From the NCBI GenBank assembly GCA_018806915.1, contig JAGKQI010000097.1, positions 248,001 to 312,000 of the forward strand: DNA of 64,000 nt. The letters are read 5' to 3'. Position 1 is the first letter of the stretch. Each line of letters begins with the position of its first letter. The DNA comes from Phytophthora colocasiae (Eukaryota > Oomycota > Peronosporomycetes > Peronosporales > Peronosporaceae). The position numbers and the translations under genes were made by a program. Positions 31,811-41,914 of this stretch are shown one piece after another. Below the pieces are notes generated by a model, which was not told the DNA's origin, made no database searches, and saw only the letters and a list, made by a program, of their open reading frames with translations.

Positions 31811-32500
31811 ATGAGCAAATTAAACTCGGAACTTTTGTCCCAAGCTGTGGACGACATCCTGGCCTTCTCTGCCGGTGAGACCGTCAACCTCAACGGTGAA
31901 GAGGTGAAGGGCAAGAAGCGCAACTTTAACGAAACCATTGAGTTGCAGATCGCCCTGAAGAACTACGACCCGCAAAAAGACAAACGTTTCAGTGGTACTT
32001 TCAAGCTGCCTACTGTGCCCCGCCCTAACATGAAGATCTGTGTCTTGGGTAACGCTGTGCACTGTGAAATGGCCGAGAAGGAAGGCTTTGAGTACATGAC
32101 GGTGGACGACCTGAAGAAGTTCAACAAGAACAAGAAGGTCATTAAGAAGTTCGCCAAGAAGTACGACGCCTTCCTGGCTTCCGACACTTTGATCAAGCAG
32201 ATCCCTCGTCTGTTAGGTCCTGGTCTTAACAAGGCTGGCAAGTTCCCCACCTTGGTGACGTCCAACGACTCTCTGACTGAGAAGGCCGACCAGGTCCGTG
32301 CTACCATCAAGTTCCAGATGAAGAAGGTCATGTGCCTTAACGTTGCCATTGGCCACGTTGGGCTTGAGAAGCAGCAGATTGTGGTGAACACTCAGTTGGC
32401 TGCTAACTTCTTGGCTTCGCTGCTGAAGAAGAACTGGCAGAACATCAAGGTGCTGTACCTCAAGTCCACCATGGGACCTCCCGTGCAGATCTTCTTCTAA
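31811..32500 (+). CDS. RPL10A: 60S ribosomal protein L10a (uL1)
   Basis: This encodes 229 residues with the full L1 fold: N-terminal [57 protein letters not shown] (the rRNA-binding L1 signature), and the C-terminal [16 protein letters not shown]. It forms the mobile L1 stalk of the large ribosomal subunit, which guides tRNA out of the E site. Length fits eukaryotic L10a (about 217), with a slightly longer N-terminal half. Single exon, intact, and probably the most strongly expressed gene in the window. It stands between the hAT element and a mucin-like gene. Confidence 0.97.
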   Translation: MSKLNSELLSQAVDDILAFSAGETVNLNGEEVKGKKRNFNETIELQIALKNYDPQKDKRFSGTFKLPTVPRPNMKICVLGNAVHCEMAEKEGFEYMTVDDLKKFNKNKKVIKKFAKKYDAFLASDTLIKQIPRLLGPGLNKAGKFPTLVTSNDSLTEKADQVRATIKFQMKKVMCLNVAIGHVGLEKQQIVVNTQLAANFLASLLKKNWQNIKVLYLKSTMGPPVQIFF

Positions 32501-32864
32501 GTGGTTTTTTCTTTAAAAGCTACTTGTTTCTCTCCAAGTCTCACCATTGTTTTGCCGTAACAAGCAACTATGGAAGCTACTTCGACTACTGATAACAATT
32601 TGAAGGGATATGTTACCAGAAACAAAAACTTCTTGTGTTGATTTTTTTTTACTTTTGAATTCTGTATGGAGGAAGATGCTTGTTTAAAGCGTCAAGTATG
32701 CACAGTTGAAGGACCAAGACTGCTCATAAGCTTGTTGTAGGATATCCGTTCTACAATTTCATGGAAACCAAGTTGTATCCGTCCATTTCCATAAACGTTA
32801 ATCCGTCTGTGAAATACATGTTAGACGACTGTCCTGGTCCGCTTTGTCCACGCAATTAGATCGT
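32501..32864. other. spacer between RPL10A and mucin-like gene
   Basis: AT-rich 3' flank of RPL10A followed by upstream sequence of the next gene. No further feature seen. Confidence 0.4.
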
Positions 32865-32879
32865 TCATTCCTCATTTTT
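32865..32879 (+). promoter_or_regulatory. oomycete initiator element
   Basis: TCATTCCTCATTTTT fits TCATTYYNCAWTTT and ends 43 bp before ATG 32922. It supports that start over the in-frame ATG at 32844, which lies upstream of the element. Confidence 0.7.
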
Positions 32880-32921
32880 CCACTTGGAAGCGACTCAATC
32901 CCCACCTCTTTAAAGCAATCG

Positions 32922-34118
32922 ATGACTCCGAGAAAACCAGCGACCGTCGTGACTCTCACTGGTATTCTGGCTGGACTTGCAACTGCTGACATTCCGATCT
33001 CCGTGCACTTCGACGCGACCTACTCGCTATCGGAGTACAGTGGCATCGCGTGCTCAGGAGATGGAGAAGCCCCAAAGGGAACGAACTGCCCTAAGGCTGG
33101 TGACGTCGCCACCGCCAATTGTTACCCGTATTTGCCGTCCTTCAACGGAACGGATTGTGTTGCTCCAGTGGACGCCCATTGTGTCCTTGTGACTGGTAAC
33201 GCGTGGGGTTGTTCCTTCCTGAAGTTGAACGGAGATACCCAAGTATACGAACACTCAGGTGCTACGGACTACGAGGCTTCATCTACTAGTAGTGGAGAAT
33301 CCTACCCAGCAACGGAAGAACCGTACGAGAATATTGAGGAGAGTAACTACGAGACCACTGTAGTCCCAACGGATTACCCTACAGAGAGCGAAGACACCCC
33401 GACGGTGGAGACTATTTACTCTGTTGAAACGACGAAGTATCCGGCCGATGAGACTGAACCGTACAAAACGGTGACGGAGTCCGATGCAGTGACGACCGAG
33501 CCTCCGTACATGGTGACGGAACCTGTGTATGATGCGGAAACAACCAAACCTGTGTACACTCACCCTCCGTACAAAACCACGGAACCCGTGTACGATGAAG
33601 AAACGATCAAGCCTGCGTACACGCAGTCTCCGAACGAATCGACTGAGATTCCATGTGAAACGACGGAACCTCTGTACGATAGTAAGACGATTGAACCCGT
33701 GTACACCGAAGCTGAATCAATTGATACCGTGTCCACTCAGATTCCGACCGAGACTGTGTACACCACCGATCCTGTGTACACTCCGTCTCCGTACGAGACG
33801 ACCGAACCGGTGTACACCACTGAGCCTGTGTACACTCCGTCTCCGTATGAATCGACCGAACCGGTGTACACCACTGAGCCTGTGTATACTCCGTCTCCGT
33901 ACGAATCGACCGAACCGGTGTACACCACTGAACCTGTGTACACTCCATCTCCGTACGTATCCACTGAGCCTGTATACACGCAGCCTCCGTACGAATCGAC
34001 TGAACCCGTGTACACCACTGAACCTGTGTACACTCCATCTCCGTACGAGACAACGGAACCCGTGTATGATGTAGAAACGGCCGAACCTGTGTATGGTGGT
34101 GAAACGATATACACGTAG
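32922..34118 (+). CDS. secreted mucin-like protein with Tyr/Pro repeats
   Basis: This encodes 398 residues. The signal peptide ends near ATA before DIPIS. The next 85 residues are the same six-cysteine domain (CPKAGDVAT motif, WGC near its end) as in the genes at 4398 and 26441. The rest is a Thr/Glu/Pro/Tyr-rich stalk, with a regular C-terminal array of about 20 residues built on TEPVYT and PSPYEST. The Tyr-rich repeats could be oxidatively cross-linked in an extracellular matrix (inference). It lacks a PAN domain or GPI tail. It is the only clearly complete short member of the family here. Reverse-strand frames over the array are composition shadows. Confidence 0.88.
   Translation: MTPRKPATVVTLTGILAGLATADIPISVHFDATYSLSEYSGIACSGDGEAPKGTNCPKAGDVATANCYPYLPSFNGTDCVAPVDAHCVLVTGNAWGCSFLKLNGDTQVYEHSGATDYEASSTSSGESYPATEEPYENIEESNYETTVVPTDYPTESEDTPTVETIYSVETTKYPADETEPYKTVTESDAVTTEPPYMVTEPVYDAETTKPVYTHPPYKTTEPVYDEETIKPAYTQSPNESTEIPCETTEPLYDSKTIEPVYTEAESIDTVSTQIPTETVYTTDPVYTPSPYETTEPVYTTEPVYTPSPYESTEPVYTTEPVYTPSPYESTEPVYTTEPVYTPSPYVSTEPVYTQPPYESTEPVYTTEPVYTPSPYETTEPVYDVETAEPVYGGETIYT
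33760..34065 (+). repeat. TEPVYT/PSPYEST coding repeats
   Basis: Roughly five 60-bp units encoding TTEPVYTPSPYESTEPVY with small variants, in frame within the gene at 32922. Confidence 0.85.
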
Positions 34119-34316
34119 GCGCTGTGATGACGCTTGTCTAATTGGCTCTGACTTCTGCCACCCTGCGAGCAATTTCTCGACGCCCCCATTTTGTTGGACC
34201 ATTTTCGTACTGCATGTCAAAAGCACTGGGTGTACGTACTCTTTCAGATTCATAATATATCGTTTCAGATCCATTTGAATAGCTTTGCCTGCTATATTTC
34301 ACTAACCAATATCATG
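34119..34316. other. 3' flank of mucin-like gene
   Basis: No feature recognised; the NLP-associated repeats begin directly after it. Confidence 0.3.
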
Positions 34317-34430
34317 GTAAATCAACAAAGTTGACCAGCCAAGACAACATGCATATGAACAATAAGCTCACTGCTCGATTCGCCTTCAGCCTCCCAACGC
34401 TAACTGATTCCCATGAAGCTCATTTCAGAC
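34317..34430 (+). pseudogene. NLP 5' end relic
   Basis: It contains the 5' leader seen before the NLP genes (ctcgattcgccttcagcctc) and an ATGAAGCTCATTTCAG start at 34413, then diverges. The upstream 55 bp (34317-34371) recur inverted at 35267-35321 with one mismatch and again, more diverged, near 42935-42880. Confidence 0.6.
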
Positions 34431-34824
34431 GCGGGATTGGGAAAAAAAAACTGGCAAGTTTTTTTTTATATTATATCATTGCCGTTTAGATGGCAGTGTT
34501 TCTGCTGACCCAGTATGATATTGCAAGATCCGAGAGTTAGCAAGACTGTATTGCAATCTCCAGACCCATGCATTCGGGCACTACACAAAGATACAGCAAT
34601 TCATATGCTGTGTAGCTTCAAGTATGGGCTTCAACATCGCGCTGTGCAAGATCGCGAAGAGCGAATGTTCTTATCGAGGGAAGAGCAAAACGGTACGGGA
34701 AAGTTTCCCGGAAACCGTCACTAGTTGAAGGAGTGATCGGGTACATGTATATGTACCATCCGCCGCCGCCTCTGTTCGACAGCCCGTGCTCATCGCCTTT
34801 CCAGTCACCACGCCATTCAACACT

Positions 34825-35010
34825 ATGGCACTCAACAAAAACAAGTTGAGCCGTGGTGATGTCCCCCCTGTCGTTAAGACTTTTTCGAGATCTCCGGCTC
34901 AGCGGAACAAGTGGTCTACAAATGCATCAAGTGTGGGGTTAAGCCGACGAACAAGTGGAAAACTGGCTACACAAATCTGTACAGGCACCTCCAGACTCGT
35001 TGCTAAGGCT
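34825..35010 (+). pseudogene. BED-finger fragment of a hAT-like transposase
   Basis: From ATG 34825 the frames give MALNKNKLSRGDVPPVVK, then after a slip in a T run a finger with CIKCGVKPTNKWK and NLYRHLQTRC, followed by a stop. That is the N-terminal DNA-binding finger of a transposase or derived protein. The catalytic part is absent. Confidence 0.55.
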
Positions 35011-35239
35011 ATCAGAGCTTCGCATGCAGCCCCAAGTAAGTACTGACGCAATGTAGGTAGCCGTTTTGTATTGCGCCTCCCAACACAATTTGAGGTTAGT
35101 GCAGTTGGGTATTGGTACTGTAGAACGCAGTTTGGTATTTTGCAAGCAGTTTTGACGGCGGAAAGTCCAATTTATTTTTTCCCATCCCTGGATCTTAGGG
35201 GCTTCCAGAGCGGATTACATGTATCCAGCCACAAGACCA

Positions 35240-36272
35240 TATGGGAATCAGTTGGCGTTGGAAGCAGTGAGCTTATTGTTCAGATGCATGTTGTCTTGGC
35301 TGGTCAACTTTGTTGATTTACGCCTCTTGCAGCAGCCTGGCACTAGTTATCGCGAATTACGTTTAATTTCGAGGAGAAAGAAAGGAGGAATCCGTACTGA
35401 TAATAATTTAGTACTTGACAATAACATTCGCAACTACCGTACTCTCAAAATTCACTTCAAGGACGGAAACGGAACAATTATGCACTCGAAGTGTAATGAT
35501 TTCGTTTCATCAACACTACAAACTTACAGTCTCTCTGCATAGCGAGGGACTTGAGCTGAATGGCATTGCAGTGATTTGAGTTATTCAAGGATGGGGATTC
35601 GATCCACCAAAGCCAATAAAGCAAATGACCCGATATGAACTCCCTCAGGTCTAGTTAAGGCGCCGTAGGTACATATTACCTCGCTAGCGAAACGACTTGT
35701 CCACTAAGTAGTTAATCAACTTCTTCTTCTTCTCTATACGTGTATTTCTCAAACGCTACCAACCTGTAGACCACAATGTGGTGTTACTGAAGAGACAGCT
35801 CAATATTAATTCAAATCTTCAATCATCAGTGAAAACCTAAGGAAGCTGGCCGTAAAAAGAGACGGTTGGCAGATAACCAAGTCAGGCATTGCTCTTTCCA
35901 CTCCTTGAATCGCCTTCATCCTCACAAGTTCGATCGATTCTCATGAAACTCGTGGTGCTGTGTCTCGCGCGAGCCCAGATTGTTCTTGACAATCAATTCG
36001 TCATATTATCTGACAATTTTAAACACAACGTTATCACGGTAGTGCATGCACTTAATAAAAATGGACAGGGTTTTTCCTGTTGATAGCCTAGGTATGACAT
36101 TCTCTCAAATGCTAACCTGGACGTTCAAATCATCACGTTGTCATCATACCCGTAATCCAACGAGCCCAACGCCATTGGGCAAACAGTAGAAAGAGACAGT
36201 TGCCAGATAACCAAGGTTGGCATTGCTCCCACTTCTCGATTCGCCTTCAGCCTCACAACGCTATCGGGTCTC
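35240..36272 (+). repeat. NLP-flank segmental duplication, unit A
   Basis: It matches 42849-44294 (unit B) in order: the cagtgagcttattgtt region, the gcagcctggcactagttatc region, the cacaatgtggtgttactg string, an orphan NLP leader, and the leader of the next NLP gene. Unit B has an extra LINE insertion. Unit A leads into the LINE-split NLP, unit B into the doubly split NLP. Confidence 0.8.
35943..36030 (+). pseudogene. NLP signal-peptide relic (unit A)
   Basis: ATG 35943 opens a short leader like that of the NLP genes (VVLCLARAQ), then the frame continues into unrelated sequence. The matching relic in unit B starts at 43532. Only the export signal remains. Confidence 0.6.
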
Positions 36273-38674
36273 ATGAAGCTCACATCCGCCGTACTGTTGT
36301 GCCTTGTGCTCGCTCAAACTGCACTAGGCGCCATCATTGACCACGATAAAGTCCAGCTATTCGCCCAACCTGAACCAGTCACGGTCTCCGAGAAAGCAGC
36401 AGTCAAATACAAACCTCAACTGCTGATTTCCGACAGTTGCGTCTCATTTCCAGCTGTAAATGCTGCTGGAGAAATCACTGGAGGACTTAAGGGAACAAAA
36501 GACACGGACGGATGTACTGAAGAAGAAAATGAGTTGATTAACTAGTTAGCGGATTTCTCATCTGTGTGATTTTATCTCAAGATTCCAAAACTACACTAAA
36601 CCTGCGGAATCCAGATGTCGCTTGTCCTTTCAGGGATTATATCCGTCGTTGATTCAAACCCCAGTTTTCGGGTCAGCTTCTCCAGAGTAGATCGATCACA
36701 ATCTAGTTCCATCGCGTGATGGTAGATAAATTGGCAGTGCTTCTTGAAGGAATTTTGCAGGTTGGCGATCTTTGGCGTTTGAGCTAATGTTTGACGGAAG
36801 TAAATATCGTTCCGAAGTCTCCAAGCCGCCTGAAAAACAATAGCTGTTTGAACTTTCCACAATATAAGAAGTACTTTTTGGTTCCTCCTCCAGGCGCTTT
36901 GAATATCACGAGGCTGCGGAAAAAGCAACAATCGCCAAGTCAATGACGATCGAAAGAAACATTTCCATGGAGTCCATATCAGGAGCCATGTTGAAGCCAA
37001 TGTTGGACACGCAAAAAAACAATGCTCAACTGTTTCAATCGAGTGGCAACTTGGACGCACACATTCTTGAATTGTCGGATTGAGTGATTTCAGGAAATAT
37101 AATCGTGAACCCACAATTAAGTCTCCGAAATACAATCGCAACATCACATCATGCACCACAGGAAATAAGAAACCTCGGAGCGATAGTAAGCTGGACAACG
37201 TTTGATGTATTCGTTGCCGAGGACATCCCAAATCCTCTAGCGGATGATGCATCAATTCAGGTACTTTTTGAAGAAGTTTACTCCAATCATGAGTCCGCAA
37301 TCCAGGGAAAAACCGAACTGTGTGCTCTGTAGGATCTGAGGCAGCGACAGCTATCCCGAAAACGGGCGGCGCAAGTGAATATTCGATAGCTTGAATTCCA
37401 CCATCTCGAGAGTTTGGAAGTACACGACGAAGTACTTGAGTCAATTGTCGATAGAGCAGGAAAATATCATGTGGAACTATTCTGGATCTAACTGTTACCC
37501 TCAGAGCTGTCCAAAACTTGCTGAAAAAGGCCGTAGACGTTGGCCAATTGCGGTTTTCGTCCAGAAAATTTGCAAAGCAAAACAATTCGTTTTCCGCCAG
37601 TGTTCGGCACAGGTTTCGAAGTTTTATCGGGCCTGATCCCAAAGGTTTCAAGATTCTTTCAGTCCCATGCTCTTTCAAAACGTGAAACTCTGGCATTGTG
37701 CTCCACCAAATTGGGCTAAACAGTGCGAATTGTAGCTCTCGTATTCTATTGAACAGCAACGTTCGATCTGGCCACTGAATTCGTTTCCATTCCCGCAGGG
37801 TATGTCTCCACCATAACGGCAGCATCGATGCTTTCCATCCCACTGGCTTCGGAGGATCTTGAAGCAGAAAGTCACTTGAACGAAGGCGTGAAAAGCAACC
37901 ATATCGTAGTCTGAGCATAGCTAGCATTGGGCGATACCACACATTCTCATCATCTTCAGGCTGAGCGCTTATTGTTAACACGAAGTTTTGTAAAGCTTGG
38001 AAATGTTGACGCTGGATAATCATTTTCACGTCTGGCACTCCTATCCCATCGGCTTCCTTTGGTCGTACTGCAAGGACGGATGTACTGAAGCACCTCTGGG
38101 GTCTCAAGTATATGGTCGCTCGACTTGGTATCAAGACAAGTGGGCCATGATGTTCGCATGGTATTTCCCGAAGAATTTCTGGGGAGGAGGAGCCAAAAGC
38201 CGTCACCTTTGGGCGAATATGGTGTTGTGGATCGATAATCCTGCTCTGGAGACTCCTAAGATCCTCGGAGCGTCACTCTCTCGACAAACACTTGAAGTAC
38301 CCAAAGCTATGTATATATCCATGGGAGAACAACAAACAGACCCCTACAGCAAAGTAACGGCGATCCCTGTGATGGGTTTTGTGGGGATGCAGTCCATTGT
38401 AACGGGGAGGATTAGTCGTTTCCGGTATACGTACAATTACACTGGTGGCTCTAACAGATCCACCAGGGTTTATCATGGATACCCAGACGAGTCTGCTTGG
38501 ATTGCGTTGACCTTTAGTGATGTCGACGGCGAGTACCAGGACTTAATTATGTGGAATCAGCTCACTGAGGAAGCGCGAGTGGCCCTCGAGTCGGCAGATT
38601 TCGGAGGGGATACCAAGGTTCCTTTTACCGACAAGAACTTTGAGGCATCTCTAGCAGAAGCATTCCCTTTCTAA
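36273..38674 (+). pseudogene. NPP1/NLP family protein gene split by a LINE
   Basis: The first part (36273-36522) encodes the signal peptide and N-terminal third. The rest (38091-38674) encodes the NPP1 fold to the end (FEASLAEAFPF). Between them a 1551-bp LINE lies flanked by a 17-bp target repeat. Apart from the insertion the frame is uninterrupted, and the two parts are in phase. Type 1 NLPs have two conserved cysteines, as seen in the intact paralogue at 54901. NLPs are secreted proteins; cytolytic members damage plant membranes, many oomycete ones do not. In this copy the metal-binding heptapeptide lacks its Asp and Glu, so it was probably non-cytolytic even before insertion. It now yields at most a 90-residue truncated product. 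Confidence 0.9.
36523..38073 (-). mobile_element. 5'-truncated LINE inserted in NLP gene
   Basis: It is flanked by GGACGGATGTACTGAAG at 36506-36522 and 38074-38090 (17-bp target duplication). The minus strand is open from 38073 to the stop at 36596, encoding the C-terminal half of a non-LTR reverse-transcriptase polyprotein that ends with a zinc-binding motif (CVRPSCHSIETVEHCFFAC) and WRLRNDIYF. There is no endonuclease or RT core, so it is a dead 5'-truncated copy. The tail is T/C-rich rather than poly-A. The frame continuing upstream of 38073 is antisense NLP, not LINE. Confidence 0.85.
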
Positions 38675-38701
38675 ACGTGGATCCATTTGAATTAGTGTTG
38701 A

Positions 38702-38881
38702 ACGCTTTCTACATACCAATGGTAATAATTCAAAAGTTGTATCGAGAAGGCTCACTTTTCAACTGTCAATCGTCAACCCCAGCCACTGAGAATACTAGCA
38801 GCTTTATCGATTAATTCTGCTTCAGTAATTGACTGTAATGTCGCTGTGCCCACACCATTACCATTGGTATGTAGAAAGCGT
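38702..38881. repeat. 25-bp perfect inverted repeat 3' of split NLP
   Basis: Arms 38702-38726 and 38857-38881 are exact reverse complements, enclosing 130 bp that are also found 3' of the intact NLP (about 55760-55905). That copy lacks the arms, so they may mark a small insertion or foldback here. Confidence 0.7.
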
Positions 38882-39059
38882 AAATCCCCCGTATGACCAC
38901 CAAGTAAGCGTAAATCGTTGTTGTAACGTGTCGTATAGTCAATGCTGCTTTCCTCTGTATGCTGTATAGTTCTCAAGCAATGTCAACACAGTACTGGCCG
39001 CCGACCACCTTAGTGATGTCCTCCCGCCGGTGCCACTCGCATAGCGCCTATTTGTATTG

Positions 39060-39330
39060 GTCTCTAGCTAAGGTTCCAAGTGCTAGCTTCTCGGGTTCTT
39101 GTCCAGTTCAGGAGCGAACTCAGGTTCCAGCTTCTCAGGTTCTTGTCCAGGTAAGGATTGAGCTTTTGCTTCTCGAGCGTGCAGTCTCCGCCATTGGGCG
39201 ACAGCTTCGTCCCATGGGTAAAGATCTTGTTGACGTTGCCACCGTCGTTGAAGTTGTTGATCTGGATCTGGTACAGGGTACATGTTGTCCTCCTTGCTGC
39301 CCAAATCCTCCGAGTAAAAGTCCTTTTACT
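39060..39330 (-). other. possible retroelement gag remnant
   Basis: The minus strand (39304-39083) encodes a charged Gln/Pro/Glu-rich peptide with PWDEAVAQWRRLH, reminiscent of oomycete retroelement gag proteins. No zinc knuckle was seen, and the assignment is weak. Confidence 0.25.
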
Positions 39331-39420
39331 TACTCTTTGACCATTCTAGTAGAATGATTCTACTCATCAAAACTATACGATTACTAGCGATCTCAGGTTA
39401 GCTTTACCTGCTAAACAGCT

Positions 39421-41160
39421 ATGACATCACTAAAGAATACACGTAGCAGTAGTCCCACCTTCAGCTGCACAACTCCCTCCAAGCCCACGAATCTCATTCC
39501 TGCCGTGGTGCTTTGCATTGCCCTTGCTCCATCTGTTCTTGGCGCTACCATTAACCACGATCACTTTCCCCCAGCCCACCCCAGAAGACGGCAGTCAAGT
39601 TCAAGCCAGAAATGTTCATTGTAGGTGTTTCCTACCGTCAATGCTGCTGGAGAAATCACTGGAGGCCTCAAAGACACTAAAGGGAGAGACGGGCGTTCTA
39701 ATGCACCTCTCGGCTCTCAAATTTACGGCCGATCAACCTGGGATCAAAAGACAGGTGGGCCGTGATGTTCGCGTGGTATTTCCCAATAAATTTCTGGAGC
39801 GGTGACGCAAAAAGCCGCCACCACTGGGCGAATATGGTCTTGTGGCTGGATAATCCTGATCTGGAGACCCCAAAGATCCTCCGACAGACACGCAAAGCTC
39901 CAACAGTTATGTTTATTCCAATGGGCTACCAAGATAAAGACCCATACGAAAAGCCCACGGCGATTCCTCCCATGGGTACCGTAAATGACAGAAAGACACA
40001 CTCAGCGACGTGCTCGAAAATGCTGTCATCGCAAATCGCCGAAAATGCTTCTTTGTGTCATGTCATGGCGTCGAAAATGCTTCTTTGTGTCATCTATCTA
40101 AATGGCTACACTTCTACTGCATTTAACGACTAAAACTCCTCATGTCTTTCTAAGTCTCTGTCGCACTGTTGAGAAATCAGCGAGCTGTAGATAGAATCCA
40201 TTGTAAGCTTCTCAAGGTGAGCGTAAAATGCGCTCAAGTCACCTGATCCAGTCCACGGATTCAGCCCACACACGTCAAACGACCTCTGAATGTACCTGTT
40301 CGAGATGTTTTCACAATTGAAAGTCGCGTAGGCAGATTCATTGATTTGCATAAACAATCTAATTGTCTTCATACTGCAATACATCAACCGAAGGCTGCTG
40401 AGGTACAGGATACATGTTTCACTCGTCTGCCAATGTTTTTCTGTAAAAAGCACTGTGGAGGCTTTATAGGACGCCCATTTTCGCTTAAGTGTACCGCCAA
40501 ATGTTCCCCGAAAAACTCTGAAGCGCTACAATACCGGAGCTTGTTTGCCAGCATAATATCACAGTTAAAAAGCATACATCCAGCTAGCCTAAACAGTAAG
40601 GTGTTCTGCTGAAGACAAGCTGAAAAAGTGCGAGTCCATTATCACGTATGGGTGCCGTCGACAGCGACACACAAGTCCATTATCACGTACGGCCGCCAAC
40701 GATAGTCACGTACGAGACCACCTTCACGTACGGCGACGAATGGTACTTTTAAATTGAGATATCACTCAGGACCCATGACACATCACGAAAATGCCATATG
40801 TGTTATGTCATCAGACTTTCGTGAAAATGCTTTCAAATGTCATCGCAACGCGCCGAAAATGCTTTTATCTGTCATTTTTAACATAAAAAATACGAAAATG
40901 CTTCTTTTTGGCGGGTGTGTCTTTCTGTCATTTACGGTACTCAGGGACACCGAGGGGAGAAGATTGGTCCATCCAAGTACAACCATACGTATACAGGTGG
41001 GTCAAATGTATCCACCTGAGTGGCTCATTCGTACTCGAGCCATACTGTGATAGAATTTTTGTATGCAGAAGGCGGCGAGTACCAAGACCTCATCATGCGG
41101 AATCAACTCACGGACCAAGCACGAGCGGCACTCGAAACGACAAGAACTTTAAAACAACAG
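39421..41160 (+). pseudogene. NLP gene, decayed and split by a TIR element
   Basis: The leader is recognisable (AVVLCIALAPSVLGATINHD), but the usual ATG is ACG at 39487. The upstream ATG 39421 is in frame but not a normal leader. Frameshifts follow near 39600-39740. The central NPP1 region (MFAWYFP...[14 protein letters not shown]) runs to 39979, where a 957-bp element interrupts it. The gene resumes at 40941, with EYQDLIM...QLTDQARAAL near 41075, and stops early. It is more decayed than the other split copies, so this is an older loss. Confidence 0.8.
39980..40936. mobile_element. 957-bp TIR DNA element in NLP pseudogene
   Basis: The 22-bp terminal inverted repeats at 39980-40001 and 40915-40936 are perfect (they begin CGTAAATGACAGAAAGACAC). 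GTAC flanks both ends (39976-39979, 40937-40940), giving a 4-bp target repeat or a longer palindromic end. Seven direct gaaaatgc motifs lie just inside the ends: 40016, 40041, 40073 at the left and 40787, 40823, 40855, 40894 at the right. The interior has two short minus-strand frames (40575-40384, 40453-40130; IQRSFDVCGLNPW) that look like the broken C-terminus of a DDE transposase. Superfamily not assigned. Confidence 0.8.
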
Positions 41161-41399
41161 GCCGTTCTAGGTCAAGAATTGTACGGAGCATGAAATTTTG
41201 CATATGCAATCTCCTAATTTCATCTCCATCCGACCAATGCTATTGGCAATATATTCGTTGTCGTGGGAAGTTAGGAAGTTGTTCAGTCTGTTCAGATTCG
41301 AATCCCAAGCGCATATGCACTCGATCAAGCATTCATTTCGATACTAGCGTCTACTGACTACAATGTTGCGGGGACAGGGAGGGGGGGGTTGAAGACAAC

Positions 41400-41767
41400 C
41401 ATCTTCGTCAGCAAAGAGTGCTTGCCGTCGAATTGAGAATAGTCATGAGTGAGCTGTAACTAAACGATGGAACCGAGGACCAGGCGGAAAGTGATGGAAA
41501 CACCGTTGAAATCGAGATCACTCTCTCGCAGTCGAAAGTGGATGCTGAAAGTAGATAAATTGCCTTTCGCGCTTCCAAAGGCGGCCGATTTTCAAAGTGG
41601 CGTTTGTTGCGGGCTGTCCAGACGCAGTGGGGTGTGACGCTGCGGATAATCGTCCAGAGAATCTTGAGTTCAGGCGCATAAGAAACCTGTGAGCGTGGCC
41701 AGGAGGTTGTACATATGGTAAGTATACACTTGTATATGACATCACTCATGATGATGATGCAAAACAT
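41400..41767 (-). pseudogene. LINE C-terminal remnant
   Basis: A minus-strand frame encodes LKILWTIIRSVTPHCVWTARN plus KRHFENRPP, typical of the last part of LINE polyproteins after the zinc-binding motif. Short and isolated. Confidence 0.45.
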
Positions 41768-41914
41768 GCATCATCAACACCAGCCGCGTCAACAGCAGCA
41801 CTGTATGTACTTGTACTACTATAATACAATGTAGTGAAGGGCTGGTAGTTAAATCACTTTGCAACTTGCAATCACGCGCGCAATACATCTTTAAACTAGG
41901 TCATATCAACACCA

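Noticed and set aside
36596..38206. 536-codon minus frame as one gene
   Set aside because: The first ~44 codons are antisense NLP; only 38073-36596 belongs to the LINE.
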